Assembly (NCBI GenBank): GCA_958445065.1
Contig: CAUCQW010000008.1
Span: 36,247 to 100,246, forward strand
Length of the DNA: 64,000 nucleotides
Source: an uncultured Collinsella sp.
GTDB taxonomy: Bacteria > Actinomycetota > Coriobacteriia > Coriobacteriales > Coriobacteriaceae
Direction of reading: 5' to 3'
Shown: positions 26,195 through 37,041 of the stretch, piece after piece
How positions within the stretch are numbered: position 1 is the stretch's first letter
Layout of the letters: each line of letters starts with the position of its first letter
The notes under the pieces: model-generated
What the model saw: only the letters and a program-made list of their open reading frames with translations
What the model was told of the DNA's origin: nothing
Databases searched by the model: none
Made by a program: the position numbers and the translations under genes

Positions 26195-28015
26195 ATGTCC
26201 GTTGAGGTCATGAGGACTGTGATCGACGCTGCCGAGGGCCGCGTGCCCGTCGACACGCTGTTTACCAATGCGCAGATCATCGACGTGTATGGCCAGCGCG
26301 TGGCGCCCGGTAGCGTTGCCGTCAAGGACGGTGTGATCGTCGGCGTGCTCTACGATGGTCGCGACGATGCCGCTGGCACCTACGAGGCAACTGAGGTCAT
26401 CGACTGCCAGGGTCGCTATCTCGCTCCCGGTTTTATTGACGGGCATCTGCATATCGAGTCTTCGAACATCCGTCCCGCCGAGTATGCGCGCATGGCCGCG
26501 ACGCGCGGTACCACCACCGCCATTGCCGACAGCCACGAGATTGCCAATGTTGCCGGTCTCGACGGCTTGCGCTTTATGATTGAGGATGGCCGCCGCGCAC
26601 CCATCTCCATCAAGTACATGATGCCTTCGTGCGTGCCCGCGCTGCCCGATGAGCAGGCCGGTGCCGTTATTTCGGCTGCCGATATGCAGGCGTTTTTTGC
26701 CGAGCATCCGGGCGATGTCTTTGGTCTGGGCGAGATGATGAACCTGCCGGGCGTCTTTATGGCCGACCCCGAGACCTGTGCTCGCATTGATGCTGCCAAC
26801 CAGACGCCGTCCAGGCAGGTTGACGGCCATGCGCCGCTCGTTGCCGGTAAGGACCTCAACGCCTATGCCGCAGCGGGCATTATCGCCGACCACGAGTCGA
26901 CGATTCCCGAGGAGGCGCTCGACAAGCTGTCTCGCGGCATGTACGTGATGCTGCGCGAAGGTACGTGCAGCCATGACCTGGCCAACCTGTCTCCGATGCT
27001 GCTGGAGAATCCTGCCCGTGCCCGCCGCTGCTGCTTTGCGACCGACGACCGCGCTCCTTCCGATGCGCTTGCGACCGGCATGATCGACAACGCCTGCCGC
27101 GTGGCTATCGAGGCCGGCATCGACCCGGTGGTCGCCATCTCTATGGCGTCCCTTTCCACGGCTGAGGCATTTGGCCTGGACCACGGCTGTCGCGACCCGC
27201 ATGAGCTCCGTGGCGCGATCGCCCCGGGCAAACGCGCCGACCTGCTGTTGCTCGATGACCTGACGTTTGCCAAGGCTCCGCATCGTGTCTATGCCGCCGG
27301 TGCTCTGGTGGCGCAGGACGGCACCTTTGTGGGCGAGATTGCACCCGAGATGGCCGAGGTTGCGGCCCTTGCCGATGAGCTGCGCGCTTCCGTTAAACTG
27401 CCGAAGCTATCGCTCGACGTGTTCGACTATGCCTTTAAGCCGGGCGAGGCCGTGATCGACGTGGTGCCGGGTAAGGCCATCACGGGTATGGCTCGCCCCG
27501 AGAGTGCCGAGGGCCTGCGCCGCATTATGCTGATCGAGCGCCACGGCCGCGGCGTGTCGCTGCAGGCCGAGGGCGCCGATGGCGACGGCCCCGCTGGCCT
27601 GGGCCTGGTCGGCAAGCATATCGGTCGCGGCTGGGTGCGCGGCTTTACCATCACGGGCGGTGCCATCGCCTCGACGATCGGCCACGACTCGCACAACGTG
27701 TGCGTGGTGGGCGACAGCGCGGCTGATATGATGGCTGCCGTCGAGGCCGTGGGCCAGGGCGGCCACGTGCTGGTGCGCAACGGCAAGGTCGTGGCGCGTA
27801 TTCCGCTGGCGCTCGGTGGCCTTATGAGCGAAGGCACGGCCGAGGACGTTGCTGCGCAGCACGACGACTTTATGGTCAAGGCGCGCGCCATGGGTATTGA
27901 GCCGCCGCTCGACCCCATCATGGGCATCATCTTCCTGCCCCTGCCGGTCATCCCGACGCTCCGCATCCGCCCCGAGGGCATGTTCGACGTCACAACCTTC
28001 ACCTACGCCGACTAG
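26195..28015 (+). CDS. ade: Adenine deaminase
   Basis: A 606-residue amidohydrolase that converts adenine to hypoxanthine and ammonia. The family blocks are present: APGFIDGHLHIESSNI with the HxH metal ligands, TTTAIADSHEIANV, VDGHAPLV, CFATDDRAP, and the C-terminal adenine deaminase domain ending GIIFLPLPVIPTLR. The ATG follows AAAGGAG at 26183-26189. A candidate promoter, TTGTTG (26101-26106) and TACAAT (26123-26128) with 16-nt spacing, lies upstream; I see no purine riboswitch fold. The product could enter the purine/hydroxylase pathway of the first locus. The stop codon lies inside repeat C1. Confidence 0.94.
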   Translation: MSVEVMRTVIDAAEGRVPVDTLFTNAQIIDVYGQRVAPGSVAVKDGVIVGVLYDGRDDAAGTYEATEVIDCQGRYLAPGFIDGHLHIESSNIRPAEYARMAATRGTTTAIADSHEIANVAGLDGLRFMIEDGRRAPISIKYMMPSCVPALPDEQAGAVISAADMQAFFAEHPGDVFGLGEMMNLPGVFMADPETCARIDAANQTPSRQVDGHAPLVAGKDLNAYAAAGIIADHESTIPEEALDKLSRGMYVMLREGTCSHDLANLSPMLLENPARARRCCFATDDRAPSDALATGMIDNACRVAIEAGIDPVVAISMASLSTAEAFGLDHGCRDPHELRGAIAPGKRADLLLLDDLTFAKAPHRVYAAGALVAQDGTFVGEIAPEMAEVAALADELRASVKLPKLSLDVFDYAFKPGEAVIDVVPGKAITGMARPESAEGLRRIMLIERHGRGVSLQAEGADGDGPAGLGLVGKHIGRGWVRGFTITGGAIASTIGHDSHNVCVVGDSAADMMAAVEAVGQGGHVLVRNGKVVARIPLALGGLMSEGTAEDVAAQHDDFMVKARAMGIEPPLDPIMGIIFLPLPVIPTLRIRPEGMFDVTTFTYAD

Positions 28016-28059
28016 TCATCGGGGACGTTCTTAAACGACTAGTCATCGGGGACACTCTT
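28010..28059 (+). repeat. Type C repeat, left copy (overlaps ade stop)
   Basis: It contains a 17-bp direct repeat, GACTAGTCATCGGGGAC, at 28010-28026 and 28037-28053. Positions 28016-28059 match the reverse complement of 29080-29123 at 40 of 44 positions, so the two copies form inverted repeats around the next gene. Confidence 0.85.
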
Positions 28060-28154
28060 TGGCGGGCTGCCTGACGCCGCGACCGTAGGACCTCTGGCAT
28101 GTGTGAGCTATTTGCCAGGTCCTTGTAACGTTTACGCCCGCGGAGTCTTATTTG

Positions 28155-28216
28155 AGCTCCCTTTGGGTACGTTGGAATCGGATACGCGTTTGATTCCAAC
28201 AAGCCCGAAGGGAGCT
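28155..28216 (+). promoter_or_regulatory. Leader hairpin covering the ribosome site of the HAD gene
   Basis: Outer arms AGCTCCCTT (28155-28163) and AAGGGAGCT (28208-28216), inner arms GTTGGAATC / GATTCCAAC. The right outer arm is also the only ribosome-binding sequence (AAGGGAG) before the ATG at 28222. The fold would hide that site, or, with the following TTTTC, act as a weak terminator. Confidence 0.6.
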
Positions 28217-28221
28217 TTTCT

Positions 28222-29016
28222 ATGTTTAAACTGATTGCATCCGATATGGACGGCACACTGCTTGACGAAAACGGCCAGGTGCCTCCTGAGACCTACGAAC
28301 TGATTCTGGCGCTACACGAGCATGGCGTGCATTTCGCCGCATCGTCAGGTCGTCGCTACGATCGCCTGTGCGAGTTCTTTGCGCCCGTTCGCGACAAGAT
28401 GGACTTTGTCGCCGCTAACGGCGCCCAGGTCTACGCCGACGGTAAGATGGTAGACCGTGAGGTGTATTCCCACCTGGCGATTCGAAGGCTCGCCCAGGCC
28501 GTCAGGACGTTTCCCAATCTGCATCTTGCGCTCTTTGACCGAACCAAGTCCTTCCTGCTCGATGACGAGTGCAAGTTCGTGCGTGAGGTCGATAAGGACC
28601 TTCCCAATGCCGAGCGCATTTGGGAGCTGCCCGATCCCAACGTAAATATCATCAAAGCGAGTATCTTTTGCGACGACAGTGCGGTTATGGACAGTGCGTA
28701 CGTGCTACAGCGCGAACTTGGTCAGCTCTTTACTTTTGCGCCTTCGGGCAACGCGTGGATCGATGCCATGCAGCCTGGTGTGTCGAAGGCCTCGGGTATC
28801 GCGCAGCTCGCGGAGCATTACGGCATTGGACGCGACGAGGTCATGGCGTTTGGTGACTCGATGAACGACTACGAGATTATTCGCTTTGTCGGCACGGGCT
28901 GCGCGATGGAAAACGCGCGCCCCGCGCTCAAGGCGGTGGCCGATCGCGTCGTAGGCTGCAACCGCGACCACGCCGTTCAGCATGAGCTCCGTCGCGTGCT
29001 GGAGAGTCTCTCCTAA
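28222..29016 (+). CDS. Cof-type HAD family hydrolase
   Basis: A 264-residue HAD phosphatase of the Cof/YbjI group: motif I DMDGTLLDENG near the N-terminus, motif II in ASSGRR, a C2-type cap in the middle, and motif IV GDSMNDYEII. Members dephosphorylate sugar phosphates, FMN or other small phosphates; the substrate cannot be told from sequence. The gene is bracketed by inverted C repeats and has a structured leader. A second Cof-type gene lies on the opposite strand at 29135, but the two proteins are not close copies. Confidence 0.88.
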   Translation: MFKLIASDMDGTLLDENGQVPPETYELILALHEHGVHFAASSGRRYDRLCEFFAPVRDKMDFVAANGAQVYADGKMVDREVYSHLAIRRLAQAVRTFPNLHLALFDRTKSFLLDDECKFVREVDKDLPNAERIWELPDPNVNIIKASIFCDDSAVMDSAYVLQRELGQLFTFAPSGNAWIDAMQPGVSKASGIAQLAEHYGIGRDEVMAFGDSMNDYEIIRFVGTGCAMENARPALKAVADRVVGCNRDHAVQHELRRVLESLS

Positions 29017-29027
29017 TCCGGCAGATG

Positions 29028-29068
29028 GGGACGTTCCTTTTCTGCCGACAGTGGGGGACAGTCCTTGC
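29028..29068. repeat. Type E GGGAC repeat, copy 2
   Basis: 41 nt, GGGACGTTCCTT to GGGACAGTCCTTGC, 34 of 41 identical to 25994-26034, directly after the HAD gene and 11 nt before repeat C2. Confidence 0.75.
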
Positions 29069-29079
29069 AGCTTTTTGCG

Positions 29080-29123
29080 AAGAGTGTCCCCAGTGACTAG
29101 TCGTTTAAGAATGTCCCCAATGA
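29080..29123 (-). repeat. Type C repeat, right inverted copy
   Basis: The reverse complement matches 28016-28059 at 40 of 44 positions. Together they bound a segment of about 1.0 kb that contains only the HAD gene, its leader and repeat E2. Confidence 0.85.
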
Positions 29124-29134
29124 TTGATCAATGA

Positions 29135-29977
29135 CTAGGCGAGGGCGGCCATGATGGTGCGGGCGACGCCGTCGTGGTCGTTGTCGTATTCGGTGATGGC
29201 GTCGGCGGCCTCGCGATCTTCGGGCTCGGCGTTGATCATGGCCATGCCGTGGCCCGCTGCCTGCAGCATGGGGATGTCGTTGATGTTGTCGCCGAACGCC
29301 CAGGCGTCGGCGAGACGCTCGCCCAAGTGCTCGCATAGCCACGTGAGGGCCGTCCCCTTGGTGGCGCCCTCGCCCATGACCTCGATATTCATGGCGTACG
29401 AACGCGTGACCTCAATGCCTTCGAGCGTGTCGAGCGCCGCCGCGATGGCGTCGCGATCGGCCGGGTCGTGCCAGTACATGGCGATGCGTTCGAGCGTCTC
29501 GACCTCGTCGATCTTGCTGTCGATATCCATGTCGATCGGTGTTCGTGTGCGCTTGAGCGAAGCCGCGATGTGGGGGTCGCCGCCACAGAACTCATCCAGA
29601 CGCCCGTATAGCGAGCGGGGGAGGAAGCACTGCCCATCCGCGAAGATATCGAAGGTCACATCGTGGCCGGCGGCAATGCGATGGATGCGGTGAGCAATGC
29701 CACGGTCGAGCGGACGGCTCAAGATGCACGTGGCGCGCGAGGCGTCGATGGGCGTACCGGCGTCGAGCTGCCAGACGCTGGCACCGTTGGCGCAGACCGC
29801 GTAGTGTACGGCGGGGTGGGCGAGGATGGGCTCAAAGATGCCTGACAGCGGGCGCCCCGTGCAGGGCACAAACTCAACACCGCGGCGCGCAAGCTCGTCG
29901 AGCATCGCCCAGGTGGCGTCGCTCATCTGCTTATCACTCGTCAGCAGCGTTCCATCCATATCGGAAAACACAATCAT
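29135..29977 (-). CDS. Cof-type HAD family hydrolase
   Basis: A 280-residue HAD phosphatase with motif I SDMDGTLLTSD, motif II in PCTGRPLSG, a C2 cap and motif IV FGDNINDIPML. Substrate unknown. It is on the reverse strand and runs toward the C2 repeat; a separate gene, gltA, lies 87 nt upstream on the same strand. The start ATG (29977) has AAAGGG upstream, at a rather long distance. Confidence 0.88.
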   Translation of the reverse strand: MIVFSDMDGTLLTSDKQMSDATWAMLDELARRGVEFVPCTGRPLSGIFEPILAHPAVHYAVCANGASVWQLDAGTPIDASRATCILSRPLDRGIAHRIHRIAAGHDVTFDIFADGQCFLPRSLYGRLDEFCGGDPHIAASLKRTRTPIDMDIDSKIDEVETLERIAMYWHDPADRDAIAAALDTLEGIEVTRSYAMNIEVMGEGATKGTALTWLCEHLGERLADAWAFGDNINDIPMLQAAGHGMAMINAEPEDREAADAITEYDNDHDGVARTIMAALA

Positions 29978-30064
29978 TCGATGCAGCCCTTTCTACTGGC
30001 ATAAAAAGCGTGGCCGAGGGCGGTGATGCCCTGACCACGCTCGAGTTCTATAACGGTCCGCGTC

Positions 30065-31483
30065 CTAGCGGTCGGCGAGCGGCTTGTACTCCAGCGGCTC
30101 GATCACCGGACGATAGGCGGGGCGGATGATACGGTGCGCGCAGAAGAGCTCTTCCATGCGGTGCGCCGACCAGCCGGCCATGCGGGCGACGGCGAATAGC
30201 GGCGTAAAGAGCGTCTCGGGCACGCCGAGCATCTTGTAGATAAAGCCCGTGTACAGGTCGATGTTGGCGCAGATGGGCTTGGTCATGCCGTGGTCGCGCA
30301 TCACCTGCGGTGCCAGGCGCTCGATGCGCTCGATGAGCGCGAACTCCTCGCCCAGGTCCTTCTTGGCGGCAAGCGTGCGCGCGTAACGACGGCACACCTC
30401 GGCACGCGGGTCGCTCAGCGTGTAGACGGCGTGGCCCATACCGTAGATGAGACCCGTGCCGTCGAAGGCCTGCCTGTCGAGGATCTTGCCCAGGTAGGCC
30501 GCGACCTCGTCCTCGTCCTCCCAATTGGAGACATGCGCGCGGATGTCCTCGTGCATAGACACGACCTTGGCATTGGCGCCGCCGTGGCGCGGGCCCTTGA
30601 GCGAGCCGATAGCTCCGGCGTAGGCGGAATACGGGTCGGTGGCCGATGAGGACAGCACGCGGCAGGCGAACGTGGAGTTGTTGCCGCCGCCGTGCTCGGC
30701 ATGCAGCATGAGCATCACGTCGAGCAGCATGGCTTCGTCGCGGGTGAATGCCATGCCGCCGCGCAACACCTGCAGGATGGTCTCGGCGGTGGAGAGGCCG
30801 GGTGTGGGGTGCGGTACATGAACCTCGGAGCCGCGGCGCTTGGCGACCGAGGCCATATGCGCGAAGGCGGCGATGCGGGGGAGACGGGCGAGCATGGAGA
30901 TGGCGACGTCGATTTCGTGCTCGGGTGTAATGGCGTCGGGCTCGGCGTCGAAGGCGTAGAGCAGCAGCACGGCGCGCTGAAGCACATTCATGATGCTCGA
31001 CGACACCGTGGTCATGGGGAACTCGCGGACGTATTCGTCGCTCAGATGTCTAAAGGCACCTAGGCGCTCGCAGAAGCCGTCGAGCTCTTCCTTGTTGGGC
31101 AGCGAACCCGTGATAAGCAGATAGGCGACTTCTTCGTAGCCGTAGCGATTCTCCGCCTGGGCATTGTTGACCAGATCCTCGATGCTGTAGCCGCGAAGCG
31201 TGAGCTTGCCCTGATCGGGCACGACCTTTCCGTCGACCTTGTTGTAGCCGTGCACATCCGAGATACGAGTGAGGCCCGCGACCACGCCCGAGCCGTCGGC
31301 ATTGCGCAGGCCGCGCTTGACATTGTGCTCGACAAACAGGTCCTCGTCATAAGGGTCGGTCGGCAGGCCGTGGTAGAGGCTTTCGCTCTCAGACGAAATC
31401 TGGCGGCTTGCTTCGTAATCCAGAACCAGTCGGCTCAAGTGGTCATCGAAGCGGTAATAGATTTTCTTGGCGTCGTAGGCCAT
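30065..31483 (-). CDS. gltA: Citrate synthase
   Basis: A 472-residue citrate/methylcitrate synthase. Catalytic blocks are HAEHGGGNNSTF (first active His), GPRHGGANAKV, and GMGHAVYTLSDPRA (second His); the active-site Asp should lie in the C-terminal third. It joins acetyl-CoA and oxaloacetate. The long N-terminal part (about 60 residues before the citrate synthase fold) is typical of the anaerobe/actinobacterial type. The ATG follows AGAGGAG. It is probably co-transcribed with the ACT-domain gene 77 nt upstream. Confidence 0.93.
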   Translation of the reverse strand: MAYDAKKIYYRFDDHLSRLVLDYEASRQISSESESLYHGLPTDPYDEDLFVEHNVKRGLRNADGSGVVAGLTRISDVHGYNKVDGKVVPDQGKLTLRGYSIEDLVNNAQAENRYGYEEVAYLLITGSLPNKEELDGFCERLGAFRHLSDEYVREFPMTTVSSSIMNVLQRAVLLLYAFDAEPDAITPEHEIDVAISMLARLPRIAAFAHMASVAKRRGSEVHVPHPTPGLSTAETILQVLRGGMAFTRDEAMLLDVMLMLHAEHGGGNNSTFACRVLSSSATDPYSAYAGAIGSLKGPRHGGANAKVVSMHEDIRAHVSNWEDEDEVAAYLGKILDRQAFDGTGLIYGMGHAVYTLSDPRAEVCRRYARTLAAKKDLGEEFALIERIERLAPQVMRDHGMTKPICANIDLYTGFIYKMLGVPETLFTPLFAVARMAGWSAHRMEELFCAHRIIRPAYRPVIEPLEYKPLADR

Positions 31484-31560
31484 GCGCGCTCCTCTCCGGG
31501 CCGCATCGGGGTGGCTTGCATTGGCATGCGCGCGTCAGGCTATCCCCAGCGGCTTGTTCG

Positions 31561-31848
31561 CTACAGGCGGTACATAAAGTTAAAGACGTCCTCGCGCTGG
31601 ATGGACACGTTGACGCCCGAAAGCTCGCCGGCCTCGGCCAGGGCCTTCTGCAGCTCAGCGAAGTCGAGCTTGGACTCGGCGGTATCGGCCAGCATGGTCA
31701 TGGTGAAGATGTCCTCGATAATGGACTGCGTGATGTCGCGGATGTCGACGTTGGCCTCGCCCAGGACACGGGTGACGCCGGCGACGATGCCGGGGCGGTT
31801 CTTGCCAAGGACGGTGATGACGATACGGGAGGACGAGATCTCGGCCAT
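31561..31848 (-). CDS. ACT domain protein (UPF0237 family)
   Basis: A 95-residue single ACT domain: IVITVLGKNRPGIVAGVTRVLGE at the N-terminus with the ligand-loop glycines, and QSIIEDIFTMTML. The UPF0237 group is often next to a PFL-like (UPF0210) gene, which is absent here. Single ACT domains bind amino acids and regulate partners; the ligand is unknown. It lies directly upstream of gltA. An inverted repeat GGTACA/TGTACC (31895-31917) about 50 nt before the start could be an operator. Confidence 0.88.
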   Translation of the reverse strand: MAEISSSRIVITVLGKNRPGIVAGVTRVLGEANVDIRDITQSIIEDIFTMTMLADTAESKLDFAELQKALAEAGELSGVNVSIQREDVFNFMYRL

Positions 31849-32063
31849 GGGAAACCCTTTCGCGTGGTTGCGGCGCGCGCGGGCGCTCCGCTACGGTACA
31901 GTGTTCATCATTGTACCTGTCTGGCGCCAAAAGGGGTGTGCTTACTGCGGCGTTACACGTCTGCAACATGGGAGAAGGGGCAACAGGGTGCGTGTCCGCT
32001 GCGGTTGGCCACGCCGTGTTGCACAAAGACCGTGAACCTTTTGTGGGACGCGCGGCGCTGTGG

Positions 32064-32146
32064 TACCATAGCCGAGTTTGTTGTCTTGGTCGGAAACCAA
32101 GACGCCTTATGCGCTGATCGGTAACCAGCGCCTGACTAATAAGGAG
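32064..32146 (+). promoter_or_regulatory. Promoter and structured leader of rpmE (candidate L31 autoregulatory leader)
   Basis: A TACCAT -10 (32064-32069) is followed by two tandem hairpins, GTCTTGGT-CGGAA-ACCAAGAC (32083-32103) and GCGCTG/CAGCGC (32111-32131), whose loop sides share TCGG(A/T)AACCA. The ribosome site AAGGAG is at 32141-32146. L31 leaders that let the protein control its own synthesis are known in several phyla, including one described for Coriobacteria. I match this by position and form only. The rest of the 305-nt gap back to the ACT gene shows only the inverted repeat noted there. Confidence 0.5.
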
Positions 32147-32153
32147 TCCTACC

Positions 32154-32579
32154 ATGAAGCAGGGTATCCATCCCCAGTATGTCGAGTGCACGGTGACGTG
32201 CTCCTGCGGCAACACCTTCAAGACGCACGCTACCGTGTCCGAGATGAAGGTCGAGCTTTGCAACGAGTGCCACCCGTTCTACACTGGCCAGCAGAAGTTC
32301 GTCGACACCGGTGGACGCGTCCAGCGCTTCGCCGACAAGTTCGGTGGCGCCGCTGCCGCCCAGCTCAAGAAGGCTGAGGAGGCCAAGGCTGCCAAGGCCG
32401 CCAAGGCTGCTGAGGCCGAGGCCGCTCGCAAGGCCGCCGCTGAGGCTAAGGCCGCCGAGAAGGCTAAGCGTGCCGCTAAGTTTGCCGAGGAGGCTGCCAA
32501 GCAGGCCGCCGAGGCTCCCGCAGAGGCTCCCGTCGAGGAGGCCGCTGCCGAGGCCGATACTACCGAGGCTGCTGAGTAA
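32154..32579 (+). CDS. rpmE: 50S ribosomal protein L31 with long Ala-rich tail
   Basis: The first ~70 residues are a zinc-type L31 (KQGIHPQY, then [30 protein letters not shown]). The other ~70 residues form a highly charged Ala/Lys/Glu helix-prone tail ([16 protein letters not shown] and similar), making it 141 residues, about twice the usual length. The tail looks like the one on L17 in this genome. L31 bridges the subunits and can act as a zinc store. Confidence 0.93.
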   Translation: MKQGIHPQYVECTVTCSCGNTFKTHATVSEMKVELCNECHPFYTGQQKFVDTGGRVQRFADKFGGAAAAQLKKAEEAKAAKAAKAAEAEAARKAAAEAKAAEKAKRAAKFAEEAAKQAAEAPAEAPVEEAAAEADTTEAAE

Positions 32580-32616
32580 ATAGCTCGCCGCGGAATCACT
32601 CGCATTCATGGCATGA

Positions 32617-32656
32617 GGGCCGTGCATCCATTTGGGTGCGCGGCCCTTTTCTTTTT
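32617..32656 (+). terminator. Intrinsic terminator after rpmE
   Basis: Stem GGGCCGTGCA / TGCGCGGCCC followed by TTTTCTTTTT, 37 nt after rpmE. Confidence 0.85.
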
Positions 32657-32657
32657 A

Positions 32658-32724
32658 TTGGTGCAAACCAACCTGTCCCCATTGCACCAGATTGGTGCGA
32701 AGGGGACAGGTTGGTTTGCACCAA
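32658..32724. repeat. 67-bp perfect palindrome with CCTGTCCCC arms
   Basis: Perfect 23-bp arms, TTGGTGCAAACCAACCTGTC... and its complement at 32702-32724, around a 21-nt centre that itself contains GCACCAGATTGGTGC. It abuts the rpmE terminator. A half copy lies at 26041-26068, and the same CCTGTCCC word recurs in type D repeats. Confidence 0.9.
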
Positions 32725-32754
32725 ATGACAGAGAGGCGGCGTTTGCCCAGATAA

Positions 32755-32791
32755 AACCTGCCAAAATAAACCTGTCCCTTTTTGGCAGGTT
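32755..32791. repeat. Type D 37-bp palindromic repeat, copy 1
   Basis: Perfect arms AACCTGCCAAAA / TTTTGGCAGGTT around TAAACCTGTCCCT. A near-identical copy (one mismatch over 39 nt) lies at 44937-44973 before the recombinase gene. The remaining ~130 nt to secA show no other clear structure. Confidence 0.85.
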
Positions 32792-32920
32792 GGTCGTAGT
32801 TATTACGTGGCGGTTGAGGTCGACCGTATGGGGCGCGCCTTGTTTGGCTAAAGTACAATTATCTGTGTTTAACTCGCCCGCAGCTGCACGGCGTGGGCGA
32901 TGGCCAAAAAGGAAAACCAC

Positions 32921-35727
<2,807 letters not shown>

Positions 35728-35728
<1 letters not shown>

Positions 35729-36876
35729 TGGCTGAGGCTTTAGAGGTGACGCCCGCCGAGCTGGACGCGTTCGCGGACCGGCTCGGCGAGGTCGAGTCGT
35801 ATCTCCATTTGGACGAAAAGCGCACGCGCGTGACCGAGCTCGAGGCTAAAAGCGTGGCCCCCGGCTTTTGGGATGACGCCGACGCTGCCCGTGCCACCAT
35901 GGAGGAGATCGCGCGCACCAAGGAAGATATCGCTGCCGTGGACACCGCGCGCGGCGAGCTTTCCGATGCCCGCGCCGCGCTGGAGCTTGCCGAGGAGATG
36001 GGGGATGACCCCGATGCCGCCGCATTGCGCGAGGAGGCTGCCGCTACGGCAGAACGCCTGGCCCGCGCTATCGACGAGCTCGAGCTTTCGAGCTGGTTTA
36101 CCGGTGAGTTCGATCACGGCGACGCGATTGTGACCATCAAGCCCGGACAGGGTGGCCTGGAGGCACAGGACTGGACCTTCATGCTCTTTAAGATGTACAT
36201 GAAGTACTGCCAGCGTCGCGGCTGGAAGGTCACCATTAACGACTGCCCCGCGGCCGAGGTCATCGGCATCGACCGTGCGACCTTTACCGTCGAGGGCAAG
36301 GACGCGTTTGGCATGCTGCGCGCCGAGGCCGGTGTGCACCGTCTGGTGCGCATTAGCCCCACCGACGACAAGAAGCGCCGCCAGACCACGTTTGCCGGCG
36401 TCGAGGTCATCCCCGTGCTGCCTGACGATATCGACATCGAGATCAGTCCCGACGATATCCGCGTGGACGTGTATCACGCGAGCGGCCCGGGCGGACAGGG
36501 CGTCAACACCACCGACTCCGCCGTGCGCGTGACGCATTTCCCCAGCGGCATTGTGGTTACCTGCCAAAACGAGCGCAGCCAGATTCAGAACAAGGCCGCG
36601 TGCATGCAGATCCTCAAGGCTCGCCTGTACGAGATTGAGCTCGAGAAGCGCGCCGAGGCCCTGGATGAGATCCGCGGACCCAAGACCACGATTGGTTTTG
36701 GCAACCAGATTCGCAGCTACGTGCTCTACCCGTACCAGATGGTCAAGGACCTACGCACGGGCGTGGAGACCAGCAATGTCGAGGCCGTTCTTGACGATGG
36801 CGACCTGGACCCGTTTGTTATTGGCTACCATCGCTGGGCCACCGGCAACGCCGATGCAGAAGGCTCGGAGGTCTAA
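35728..36876 (+). CDS. prfB: Peptide chain release factor 2 with variant codon-reading tripeptide
   Basis: A 382-residue class I release factor. The catalytic GGQ is at residues 255-257 (GPGGQGVNTTDSAV). The codon-recognition tripeptide, SPF in standard RF2, reads S210-P211-T212 (LVRISPTDDKKRRQTTF); the third residue is the one found in the PxT of RF1. The gene is a single frame: the usual programmed frameshift with internal TGA near codon 25 is absent. It is translationally coupled to secA (TAATG). See findings for the possible link to the very low TGA use. Confidence 0.93.
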
Positions 36877-37000
36877 AACATCGGGCAGTTTCAAGCCGAT
36901 GCTAAGCCCAACGGTTGGACGGGTTTGTATCCAGAATAAACCCTGCGCAGGGGTGGTTTTTGTCCGGCGAATCGGTAGAATTGAATACAAGAAGAAGTTC

Positions 37001-37029
37001 AAAGCGCATCCGTTTGGGTGCGCTTTTTT
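37001..37029 (+). terminator. Terminator directly before the yitT ribosome site
   Basis: AAAGCGCA / TGCGCTTT stem with a TTTTTT run ending at 37029, and AGGGAGG starting at 37031. It can end the secA-prfB transcript, but its position inside the likely yitT leader suggests it may also attenuate yitT. Confidence 0.75.
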
Positions 37030-37041
37030 GAGGGAGGCAGC

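Noticed and set aside
29026..29130. IS200/IS605-type transposon ends
   Set aside because: The GGGAC repeats look like mobile hairpins, but no transposase frame lies in or near them in this window.
28222..29977. The two HAD genes as a recent inverted duplication
   Set aside because: The proteins share only family motifs; their sequences are too different for a recent duplication.
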